Part shown: positions 44,058 through 54,500 of the stretch, piece after piece
Layout: the number at the start of each line of letters is the position of its first letter
How positions within the stretch are numbered: the stretch's first letter is position 1
Source: Neocallimastix lanati (nom. inval.)
Lineage: Eukaryota > Neocallimastigomycota > Neocallimastigomycetes > Neocallimastigales > Neocallimastigaceae
Direction of reading: 5' to 3'
DNA: 64,000 nt
Assembly: GCA_016946835.1 (NCBI GenBank)
Contig: JACVTC010000077.1
Span: 662,001-726,000, forward strand
The notes under the pieces: model-generated
Database searches by the model: none
Told to the model about the DNA's origin: nothing
The model's input: the letters and a program-made list of their open reading frames with translations, nothing else
Program-made: the position numbers and the translations under genes

Positions 44058-45476
44058 TATATTATAAACTTCATTATATTCACTATTATTATCATTTGTA
44101 TTACTTTCATTATCATCATTGTTAATATGATCTATTTCTTCATTTTCATAATAATTAGTGAAATTAATACTGTCTGGTGATGTTAGAGGGGCACTTATAT
44201 TTGCGGGTTCATCTTCGAGGAATTCTACAGTACGAGCTAAAACTATTTTGTTATTTTTAATGTCATATATTTTATAAGCTGTATGGTTTATTTCATCATA
44301 TCCAAGGAAAATACCTGGGAGAGTTGTATTGCAGAACTTCTTCCTAAATTGTTTTGGAACAAAAAAATATACACGACACCCAAAAACTCTGAATTTATTA
44401 TAATCAACTTTATCATTGTACAGAATTTCATATGGTATTTTGTTATTATTACCTTTATGGGGTAACCTGTTATGTATATAATTTGCTGTGGTTACAGCAT
44501 CTTCCCAAAATTTATGATTTAGCTTTGCATCGTTTAGCATAGCGTCACCATTAGATATTAATGTTCCATGAAGTCTTTCCACTCTTCCATTTTGTTGTGG
44601 ATTATGAGGAATAGTATGTTCATGTATTATGCCTGTTCTTTCATAAAACTCGTTGAAATTGCTATTGAAAAATTCAGTGCCGTTATCAGTTTTAATGTAT
44701 TTAATATTACAATTATCAAATAAGTTCTTAATTTGATTATACCATATAATAAAAGTTTTGAATGTTTCACTTTTTCTTTTTATAAAAAGGACCCAACTGT
44801 ACCTTGAATAATCATCAAGAATAGATAAAAAATACTTATTCCCGTAAATAGAATAGTCGGGAACAAATACCAAATCCATGTGAATAAGTTCAAATGGTTT
44901 TGTCATATGATTAGTAGATGGTTTGTAAGGGAGATTCTTTAATTTCGAACAAGAACAAATTTTACACTTATGCTTTATATTTATTTTATTTAAATTATCT
45001 TTGATAGAGTCAATATTAAAATGACCCATTCTTCTATGCCAGAGATTCATATCAGAATCGTTTAAGGCATCTTGTAAACTATAACATATAATGTTATTTG
45101 AGCTATTACTTATATTATTTTTGCTTGTTAGTATTTTGTAAACTTTAGATTTATTTGAGAAAGATGTATAGATTCTTTTGCCATTATTGTTATATAAAAT
45201 AGCGCAGTTTTTATCGTTGTACTTATTTTTACAAAATACAGTTTTATAATTATCCTTGCTTAAATGATCTATGGAAATTAGACTTCTTTTAAATGATGGT
45301 ACATAAATGACATCGTTTAAAATAATTTTGTGATTATTAATTAAACCAACATAATTACCAATGTATTTTGATTTTACCATTCCTCCATTAGCAAAATGTA
45401 TATTGATACAGAAATCACGTGTATTTGTTAAAATGTTTTTATCATGGGTCATGTGATATGACGCCCCAGAGTCCAA
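40980..45476 (-). CDS. pol: Copia Pol polyprotein (PR-INT-RT-RNase H)
   Basis: The frame is open for 1498 codons from a TTG at 45476, but translation most likely enters from gag by -1 frameshift, adding about 37 residues (…IILWT before LDSGAS). Numbered from 45476: protease DSGAS 2-6; HHCC pre-integrase motif LWHRRMGHFN ~145 and CKICSCSKL; integrase Asp in HMDLV ~199, TDNGTEF ~262, PHNPQQNGRVERLHG ~290. An Asn-rich insert runs from ~440 to 955, with many AAT/AAC codons. RT starts ~1017 (STRWVLKYKR, KARLVAKGY, MDIKAAYLNA) with catalytic YVDD ~1184. RNase H has DADLGG ~1345 and STAESEYYG, ending NNLSDGFTKYL. The INT-RT insert of about 515 aa is far longer than in most copia Pols. No inactivating change is seen. 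Confidence 0.95.
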
Positions 45477-45542
45477 TGTCCATAAGATAATGTTGTTGTT
45501 ATTTTTGTTTGTTTTATTAATTTTGTTATTATTATTTTTGTC

Positions 45543-45599
45543 ATACTTGGCAGTATAATAACTTAAGCTCTGCCTAGTATCTTGCTTTAATGAAAATTT
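45543..45599 (-). promoter_or_regulatory. Gag-Pol -1 ribosomal frameshift signal
   Basis: Two codons before the gag stop (45589-45587) lies the heptamer A AAT TTT (45599-45593) in gag phase, which fits the X XXY YYZ slippery rule. The pol frame is -1 relative to gag and is open across the overlap. Twelve bases downstream a hairpin can form: ATACTAGGCAG (45580-45570) pairs with CTGCCAAGTAT (45553-45543), ten pairs with one A-A mismatch around a 16-nt loop. These are the standard parts of a -1 frameshift site. Confidence 0.78.
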
Positions 45600-46636
45600 T
45601 TAATATTGTTTTTATTCTCTGTGTTTTCTGTTGTAACACAGTTAGATTGACCTTCTTCCCTTTCATCATTATAATCCATATTTAATGCATTACTGTAAAT
45701 ATCAACATATCTATCTGATTCTTCTTCTTGGTCATTTATTTCTACATTATCGGCATGTTTTTGATGTTTTATCTTTTTTTCTTTATAATGTGCTTTACCG
45801 TATTTATCGTACACCACACCTCCGTGTATTCTTCCATTTTTGAGACACTCACGTGATATATGACCAAATCCGCCACAATTATGACATCTGATATTTCTTT
45901 TACTGCGCTTTCTATTTTGTTTATTTCTACTGTTACTTTCATTAATTCTTACTTCATTATTGAATACCTTAGCCTTTTCTTGTTTAATTTTTAAAGTATT
46001 CAAAAATTTTATTCTTGGAATTGATGTTTTTAGCATATTACAACATCCATTCCAATCATTCTGAAAACCAAGTAAATTTGTTAATTGGGCAATATCGGAT
46101 GGGATAGCATTATATAAATAATTGAATTTTCTTTCATCGTTCACATTTTCCCCAAGTTTCTTTAATTTGTCGAAGGTAATTTCCATGTTGGCTATAAAAA
46201 TTCCTATGTCTGTGGATTTATCGTAAGTCATGTTCTCCAGCTTTTCGTTTAATTGTAACTTCATTTCTTCATTACCTTTGGTAAAAGTTTTCTTTAGCAA
46301 TTTCCATATGTCGTATGCGGAACTATTCTTGAAATCTATACTTAATTTAATTTCGTTTTCTAAATTCATACTAATATATCTTTTTGCCTTGCTGTCACCA
46401 ACTATCATTTTCGTTGTGACTGATTTATGGTAATAAGTATCAGTTCCTCTAATTTTCATGCCCTTTAAGGATTCGAAATTTTCAGCGTTGTTGGCAATTT
46501 TCTTCATATTATCTTCGTAGATATATTGATCTAATTCATTAGCAGTTAATATTAGATCCATATCTGAAGCCCAAAGTGGATAGGTTTCCACGGTAAGTTT
46601 TTTATTACTTAAAATGTTGAACGCTTTATCTTCCAT
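45587..46636 (-). CDS. gag: Copia Gag (nucleocapsid) protein
   Basis: 349 aa starting at ATG 46636, after a leader of about 150 nt from the 5' LTR. The N-terminal half has the copia Gag fold signature (LTVETYPLWASDMDLIL, then AYDIWKLLKKTF), and a CCHC zinc knuckle (CHNCGGFGHISREC) lies at about residues 246-259. Gag assembles the virus-like particle and binds element RNA. The C-terminus is acidic and ends two codons past the slippery heptamer. Pol follows in the -1 frame, so Gag alone is the main product and Gag-Pol the minor one. The frame is intact. Confidence 0.94.
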   Translation of the reverse strand: MEDKAFNILSNKKLTVETYPLWASDMDLILTANELDQYIYEDNMKKIANNAENFESLKGMKIRGTDTYYHKSVTTKMIVGDSKAKRYISMNLENEIKLSIDFKNSSAYDIWKLLKKTFTKGNEEMKLQLNEKLENMTYDKSTDIGIFIANMEITFDKLKKLGENVNDERKFNYLYNAIPSDIAQLTNLLGFQNDWNGCCNMLKTSIPRIKFLNTLKIKQEKAKVFNNEVRINESNSRNKQNRKRSKRNIRCHNCGGFGHISRECLKNGRIHGGVVYDKYGKAHYKEKKIKHQKHADNVEINDQEEESDRYVDIYSNALNMDYNDEREEGQSNCVTTENTENKNNIKNFH

Positions 46637-46771
46637 TGCTTTAGAATTTTAAAAATTAAGATTTAATTAAATTGAATTTTGAGATTTCGAAATTTCAATT
46701 TCTTTTTGTTTTATTATAATGTAATTTATTTTTGAGATTTATAAACTAGCTTTTATATGCTGGAGCTAATT

Positions 46772-46785
46772 TGAGACTCTTAATC
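46772..46785 (-). promoter_or_regulatory. Primer binding site matching the tRNA-Lys(CUU) anticodon arm
   Basis: Directly after the 5' LTR the element strand reads GATTAAGAGTCTCA. Its complement TGAGACTCTTAATC equals the anticodon stem-loop of eukaryotic tRNA-Lys with anticodon CUU. Copia of Drosophila is primed in the same way by a tRNA-iMet half molecule cut in the anticodon arm. The position flush with the LTR supports a real PBS. Confidence 0.72.
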
Positions 46786-47109
46786 TTTGAATATTATGTT
46801 ATTAAATTTTAGTTTTTGATATGTGATCACTTTATTTATTTTTATTATTTTTATTATTATTTTAATAACTATATATTTTTAGTAATATTTTATATTGTAG
46901 GATTAATTATCATAATCCTTAAATGTATATACATTAATAAAATTTAATTTAACTATATTAGTTATAATTGTAAATATATGATGTACATCATTAATACGCC
47001 TCATAATATTTTACATTATACAAAATAATGAAAAACATATTTAATTTAATAAATAAGTAAATCTTAATTATACAAGACTTAATTAAAATATTAAACTTTA
47101 TTTTTAACA
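46786..47109 (-). repeat. Copia 5' LTR
   Basis: 324 bp, reads as identical to 40650-40973. It should carry the element promoter. TTATATTGTAG/ATATAT stretches could serve as a TATA box, but none can be singled out. Confidence 0.93.
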
Positions 47110-47114
47110 ATAAA
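47110..47114 (+). repeat. 5-bp target site duplication of the copia element, right
   Basis: ATAAA, matching 40645-40649. Confidence 0.75.
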
Positions 47115-48304
47115 TCTATTAAACATGTGTTTGTTATTTAATTCAATGCGCCACATATCCAATACTTTAAATACGATTATATAATAATTGAATATTGAAT
47201 TATTATTTTATTATGTAATTAGTTAATATAATAATTAAAGTGAAATTATAAAATATATATTAATTAACTTTATAATATGTCACACAAAAATATATATATA
47301 TATCAAAAATATTTCTATATATATTGAAATATGAAAAAAAAAAGAGAAAAGATTAATTTTAATTACAATAGTCATAATATAAAAAAAAAAAAAAAAAAAA
47401 ACTAAAAAATTAGATATTAACATATATTTGAAAAAATTTAATTAAGAAAAAATAAATAAATATAAAAAAAAATGAAAAAATTTAATTACATAAAATAAAG
47501 ATAAAAAGAAAAAAAAATAAGTATAAAAAAAAAGTAGTCTGTTAACTCCAATACTTTACTCAATATCGTCATACTTTCCGAACAACGACACAATTCACAA
47601 TAAAAAACCTTCAAATAAATGTAAAAAAATTAAATAAAATAAAAAATATAATTAAATAAAAAATTATATAAACATGGATGATAATTTAATAATATTCCTG
47701 TAAAATATTATAATTATAATATATAATATAATAATTTTATAATTATAATTAGAGATATTAACAATTAATTCAAATTTCATATATATATATATATTTTTTT
47801 TACTGATTTTGTAATTAATCATTAAATAATAATTAAATATTTAAACTTTAATTATTATAAAAGATGATTAAAAATTTATTTATCTATTTATTTATTAAAT
47901 TTTTATAATAATAAAAAAAATATTTTTTTTATTTATATTTATATTTATTTTTATTTATATTTATTTTTTGTTTTTGTTTTGGCTTATTGCTGTTTTAATT
48001 TTTATTTTTATTTTTATTTTATTAATTTATTATTATTATTATTATTATTATTTTTTTATTTCGATTTAAATTAATTGTAATTTAATTAACTTCTATAAAT
48101 ATATTTTATTATTAATATTCAAAACAATATTTTAATAATTTTTTTTTTTTTTTTTTTTTTTAAAAAAAAATAAAACACAAATTTTATTTTCTGGAATACT
48201 AAAACAATAAAATAATGTAATAAATCAAATAATAACATAAGAGATTAATTCAAATAATAACATAAGAGATTAATCGTTCGTTTAGCTTTACAGTTCTCTT
48301 ACTC

Positions 48305-48358
<54 letters not shown>

Positions 48359-48581
48359 TTATTGTATTATAAAGATAACCATACATATCTTTTTTTAATT
48401 AAAAAAAAATAATATAATTTTATATTATTACTGTTTATTTTTATATTTGTTTTTGAAAGTTTAAAAATAAGCCTCATATAAAATATAAACTATCAATTAT
48501 ATTTATTTATCATAACACGCTTGCTACAAATAAAGAAAGATTTAAAAAATTTTTTTATTATTTCTTCTTTCGCTTGTTAAC

Positions 48582-48614
<33 letters not shown>

Positions 48615-49183
48615 TTTTAAAAAAAAGAAGTTAACTACTATCTATAATTTAATAAATTATACCATATATATATAAATAAATTGTAAGTTTTTATTTTTTT
48701 ATATACATAGTATGATTCTAATAAAAAAAAAAAAAAAAAAATTAAAAACAAAAAAAAAATTATAGAAAGTTAAAATTCATAAATTATAAGTAATAATAAT
48801 AATAAATAAATTCATTATTATTTTAAATCAGTTTTTTTTTCAAAAATCACATAAAATAAATAAATAAGTAATAAAAATGATTACTGGACTCTAAAAAAAA
48901 AAAAAAAAAAAAAAAAACCCAGTATTATTATATAATAGAAAATAAATAAAAATAATAATTACAATAATAATGATGATAATATATAATAATAAAAATAATA
49001 ATAATAAATAATAATAATAATAATTAAAAATAAATAAATAAATAAATAATAAAGCATACAAAACTAAATATTTTTTTTTTTAAATTTTTTATAAAATAAT
49101 ATAAACATATATATGATGTATATAGGAATTTGAAAATTATATTTTTTATTTTATAATATTTCAGTATAATATATAATTTCAAA
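47115..49183. other. AT-rich intergenic region
   Basis: No gene is recognised. A duplicated 23-bp motif with AATAACATAAGAGATTAATC lies at about 48228-48275, followed by a (TTA)n array at 48310-48358. GTAGTCTGTTAACTCCAATA at 47535-47554 begins a short less AT-rich stretch of unknown origin. The promoter of the gene at 49184 lies at the right end. Confidence 0.45.
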
Positions 49184-50299
49184 ATGAAGGCAACAACAGA
49201 AATAATTGCAATGAAAGAAGATGATGATTTCATTACTTCATATAATAAATTTATGATGGAAAAAATGCACTATTTAGAAACAACTGTCGAAACAATTCAA
49301 ACTTTAATGGAATATCATAATTACACTATCGAAACCATTATGGGCCAGGTATTTAAAATTATAAAATCATAATAAAATAAAAAGAATTACTTAATACTAT
49401 TATTACTATTATTATTAGTGTAATTATTATTAATAAATTATTAAAAATATACTGATATATATATATATTTTTAAAACATATATATGTTCAAACTCTTATT
49501 AATTTATTAAAATTTACTATTTATCATTTTTTATTTATTTATTTTATATTATATATATTGATAATATTATACAGATTGATGAAATGAAAGATTTGATTAT
49601 AAAAATTGAAAATGTATAATTCATAAATATTCTTAAAATTACATATATAAGATATATGAATACATATATATATATATATATATTTATTTATAACTCTAAT
49701 GAAAATTAACCATTTTAAATATATTTCATTTGATTCATGAATATATATATCTATATATCTATATATATTTTTATACTTTAAAATAGGAACAAAATAAACA
49801 AAGAATAGAAAAGGAAAAAGAATTACAAGAAAGAAATAATGAATTATCAGCAAGAAGACCTCAAGAATCAGAAACAGCACAACGATCTTTGAATAGAAAA
49901 GATAGTTTCACAACAGTATCAACTGCTGTAAATGATGAAAATGCTTTATTAAATAATATTCCACAGGCTTCCAATAGTAATGAAAATGATGATGCTTCAA
50001 GTGTAAAAGCAATTCCAGATACAACCGATGAAAATAATGAAAATAATGAATCCAATGAAGAAGGTAATGAACCGAAACCAGAACAAGGTTCCACAAGTTT
50101 ATTTGATGAAATATATAATTCTGAAGAAGCAAATATCATTATGGATGAATATGATAATAATACTGATTTTTTACGTATTTGTAAAACAGTTGATTTCTTA
50201 ATTCAAGATGCCTATACTGCTATTATGTATATTCCAACATCAAATGTTCCAATAACTAGTTCAATGGCCTATTATGCCACAAAATATAGGGCAAATTAA
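49184..50299 (+). CDS. Coiled-coil orphan protein (3 exons)
   Basis: Exons 49184-49348, 49575-49613 and 49787-50299. Introns are GT-AG, all phase 0; exon 2 is only 39 nt. The CDS is 717 nt (238 aa). Residues ~15-90 form an amphipathic helix or coiled coil (FITSYNKFMMEKMHYLETTV, then IDEMKDLIIKIEN, then EQNKQRIEKEKELQER). A disordered Asn/Glu-rich middle follows. A compact C-terminal segment (NTDFLRICKTVDFLIQDAYT ... SMAYYATKYRAN) probably folds as helices. No signal peptide or membrane segment is present, so it is probably cytosolic or nuclear. I do not recognise a family. The unspliced frames alone would give two unrelated short ORFs; codon phase across all three exons and the strong acceptor sites support the model. 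Confidence 0.78.
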
Positions 50300-50545
50300 T
50301 AATATTAAAAAGAAATGTATAATATTATAAATAAATATTTCATATTGTATAATATATGATATTTATATAATTAAATTAAATCATCATAACAATTATTAAT
50401 AATAAAACTTTAGTTCTTTATTATATATAATTTTTTATTATTAAGTTTAGTTTTTATTATTATTATTTAAAAATACACAGTTAAATAATAATATATATAA
50501 TATTAGTTTTATTACTATTGTATAAATTCAAATTTATAGAATACA

Positions 50546-50583
<38 letters not shown>

Positions 50584-50608
50584 TTAAAAATAAATTGAAT
50601 AAAAATAA

Positions 50609-50660
<52 letters not shown>

Positions 50661-50957
50661 TCAAGAAGAAAATAAACTTCGATTGCTTTATATATTAATT
50701 ATTAAAAATTATATTGTATGCATTGTAATTGAGAAATATATTATAAATATATTAATATATATATATATATAATATAAAATAAAAAAAAATATATATATAT
50801 ATATTTATAATAAAATTATTTTTATAAAAAATAAAAGTTAATGAAAATATAGATAAAATTTTAAAGTAATTATGGTATTATGACGTGAGTTGAAGTTGAA
50901 ATCATTTCTACAGAAAATATTTAATAAAATAAAATAAGGAAGTAACATCTGTTAAGT

Positions 50958-50999
<42 letters not shown>

Positions 51000-51229
51000 G
51001 AGAATACACTGCCAGTGTTTTATCAAATAGATAATTATATTTTATGTATTAGCATTTTTTTAAAAAAATATATTATATAATTTAAAGATAAAAATAAAGA
51101 GTATGTAAAAAATAAAGAAGAATAAAAAATAATAAAAAATAAAAATTAAAAAAAAAAAAAAAAAATTTTAATCATTGAAAATTTAATGTAATAAAGAATA
51201 AAAATAGGTACAAAAGTTAAAAAAAAATT
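50300..51229. other. AT-rich intergenic region
   Basis: T runs of about 29, 43 and 35 nt end in TTTTAG or TTTTTAGA at about 50551-50578, 50615-50657 and 50960-50997. Otherwise A/T repeats. No gene. Confidence 0.5.
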
Positions 51230-51592
51230 CGGTGTGATGTATACTATGTGTAATAACATGATCGACAAATTAATGGTATTACCTTTATTAGAAATTCCGC
51301 AATCACCACAAAATACGGAACAATCGACGAAGTTGAACTTTGTTAAAAAATATTGTCAACTAATAGTCTTTTTTCCCCATCATTAAGTTTAATTTTTTCA
51401 TATATTGAACGCCCGCCAAGAAGAGCACTCACTCAATATAAAATAATAAATATTATTATCATAATACTTTTCTGAATCTAAAGAAACATCAAAGGATTTT
51501 TGTTCAATTATCATAGCAAACTTCAAAAATAGATCATCTAAAAAAGGTAAAGATTTATTTCTGTAATATTCCAATTCTTCAAAGGCAAATTT
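51230..51592 (-). mobile_element. LINE family C, 3' fragment
   Basis: The minus strand reads ...LLGGRSIYEKIKLNDGEKRL, then after a frame slip SSTSSIVPYFVVIAEFL. This aligns with the LINE C-terminal domain (FNFLLGGRS ... TPFLVVTAALL). Upstream coding is visible as FAFEELEYYRNKSLPFLDDL. It is truncated at both sides and lies directly next to the poly(T) of the following LINE A. Confidence 0.65.
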
Positions 51593-54500
51593 TTTTTATT
51601 TTTTTTTTTTTTTTTTTTTTTATAGCCGCAATTTTTGCAAACTTTAATCTTTATTTATTTATTTTTAAATAAAATGCATGAATACTTTTAATTTTAATAA
51701 AAAATAAAAAAACACAGAATAAATAAAAAAAAAATAAATATTATTTGTCCAATTTGAACATAATAATAATTGAAAATAGTAACGTGAAATAAAAAGTAAA
51801 AATCAAAAATAAGTATAAAAATAAATTCAGAAAAAAATTCATTTGCAACGAACCTCACCTTCTTAGATTAGGGTTTGGATTGACTATTTGAAAGAAATTA
51901 TGGTCTTCTCCTTTAGAAGCTTTGGCACTGCTAGCCTGTCTTACTGTATTTTCAGCGTTGACATTTCTGGTTAGTTTGCGCTTATATTTTCGGAATAGTA
52001 ACCCTTGCCGAGTACTAGACCGAGGCATAATTTCTGTAATGAGAGCCACAGATCACACCAAGAATTGGCGTTTTTGAATAATCATCAGAAATGATTTGGT
52101 TCTTAAACAAAATATTCCATTCCTTTTTATAATTTAAATTTATTATGTCTGAATCTCTTCCACCAAGAATAAAGTTATATAATCGGTACCACGTCACTTA
52201 TATATTTACATACTCATTATTCAGAAAATTACTTAAATTACCACAATTTTCACCAATTGAACTATTCACTAAATTAGTAGTAACGATATTATAATTTTCA
52301 CTATCACTAATATTTGTATTTCTTTTTTCACTATCACTATTTCTATTATTATTAACAATATTATTTCTATTGTTAATATTATTAATATTATACACTTTGT
52401 TACTACTATCAGAATCTGAACTTAATTCTATATTATTCATATCTGTGATAACAGCGTCTACATTACTATTAGATATTGGACAATATTAAGAAATAATATA
52501 AAATATATCCATAAATAATTTCAATATCCATAAAATATTTCATTCTAAATTCACAGAAAAGATAGCATTTAGAAAACTAATGTTCCAATCGAGAATTACT
52601 ACTTTTTCTATGACAATAAGGACTCCTTTCAGGGCAGTCTTCTTCAATCATTTTGGCGGCTTTGGCAACACGAGCATCGAATTTATATCCACATCTGGCT
52701 CGAAGTACCCATCGGAAGCCAATGCTAAATTCAGGATATTTATAATTTAGCTTAAGATACTCTCTAATTTTCTCAAATTTATTTTTTTCTATAAGTCTTA
52801 GCTTTGATTGATTTTCCTGCCATATCTCTATTCCAGTAATATAATGTAAAAGGGAAGTTAATTTTCTTTCTTTTATCCCAGTAAAAGTTTAAAATAGCCT
52901 TTTTTTGATGGAAATATATCTAATTTGTCAGCTAACATTTTACTTTCTTTATTACACCTACGTAGGTATAATAATTCGTTTTAGGTAACTCTTGACTTGA
53001 AAGATAAAAGGTAGGATTACTATTATAAAGAAATCTAGAAACTTCCCCTCGTACTACTAGACTAGCACATTTATTGATACCAAATTGCATTTCATTGTTT
53101 CTAGCCCATTTACTGGCAAACTTTAATAATTTTCTTAAGTTGGGATCTTGTTGGAGCACATAACACAATGTCATCTGCAAAAAGACCTCCACAACAACGC
53201 TTATTACCAATTGAGATGCCATATTTATTACAATTATTAAAAATATCATTAATGAACAAGTTAAACAAAATTGGTGAGAGGGGACAACCTTGACGAACTC
53301 CTTTCTTAATATTAAATAATTTCGATAATTGTCCATCAACTCCTACACAAGCCTTGGAAGATAAGTATAAATTTTCAATAAAATTATAGCACTTACTTCT
53401 AATACCTGAGAAATGAATCTTCATTAATACATTATATATGGGCACTGAGTCATATACGCTTTTTTAAGGTCCAAAAAGGCAAGATAAGTATCCTTATTTT
53501 CAAATTTCCTTCTCTGACATATAATTCTTAATGTAGTGTAAAGACTTATACATTCCTCTCAATTACGAAATCCATATTGTTCAGGTCTTATAAAACCTTC
53601 ATCAATTCCATATTTAGAAATTCTATTAGCTATGATTTTGCTATAATTTTTAATCCATTATTGATAAGAGAGATGCCATGATAGTTATTACAATCTGATG
53701 AATCGCGTTTTTATGAATAGAAACTATTAATGCGTTATTCCATGATTTTGGAAAATCACCATTCCAAATACGACTGATTAAGGCTTTGAGACATTTAAAG
53801 CCAGATAAAAAAATACTATTATTATCACTTGATCCTTCTGAATCATCTTTACAAGGAATCAAAACTTTGAAAAATTCCATTGGAATACCATCAGGACCAC
53901 AAGCTTTAAAGTTAGGAGTGGAGGAGATTGCTTCGCTAATTTCTTCATCGCTAATACCTTGGCTAATATTCCATTCTTGTTGCCTTGGTCTTCCCAAATT
54001 CCTTAGTGCATCAGAATCCTTCCAGTAATCTTTAGAAAGACTATGACCTGAAGAATCCGACCCTATGAATTTATAATGAGAATACCAAGCTTTTAATTTT
54101 TCATCTGTAGAAGAAGCAAGTACATTATTATTGTTTTTAATAAAATGAGAGAGTGTGAAAGATTGATTATTTATTTTTTTCATTCTTTTTTTACCCATTT
54201 CCATGCTTTCCTACTATTCTTTTTAAGAGCTTACGAACATCCAATTTTAATCCAATATAAATATGCTTTTTTCCTAAATTCGTTACATTTTTTATGAATT
54301 GATTCACATAGACTGTTATACGAGTCAGCTATTTTAGCAAATTCATTGGAATCATTTACAGAAACATAATACTTAATTTATTTGTATTTAATATGTTTTA
54401 CCTTTTGAAGGCAATAAATTTTTTGTGACATTCTGAACATAGTTTTTCTGATTTCTGTTGAAGATGTAATTGATAAATCCTTAGCAATGGAATTTGTAGT

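Larger units (their letters stand above)
40650..47109 (-). mobile_element. Complete Ty1/copia LTR retrotransposon
   Basis: A 6460-bp element transcribed on the minus strand. Order 5' to 3': LTR (47109-46786), PBS, gag (46636-45587), -1 frameshift site, pol (PR-INT-RT-RNaseH), PPT, LTR (40973-40650). Both LTRs are 324 bp and I see no difference between them. The gag and pol frames are open throughout. The order PR-INT-RT-RH defines the copia group. Taken together it is a recently inserted, possibly active copy. Confidence 0.95.

Noticed and set aside
40650-47109. Ty3/gypsy or endogenous retrovirus
   Set aside because: Integrase precedes RT and there is no env-like frame; the order is that of Ty1/copia.
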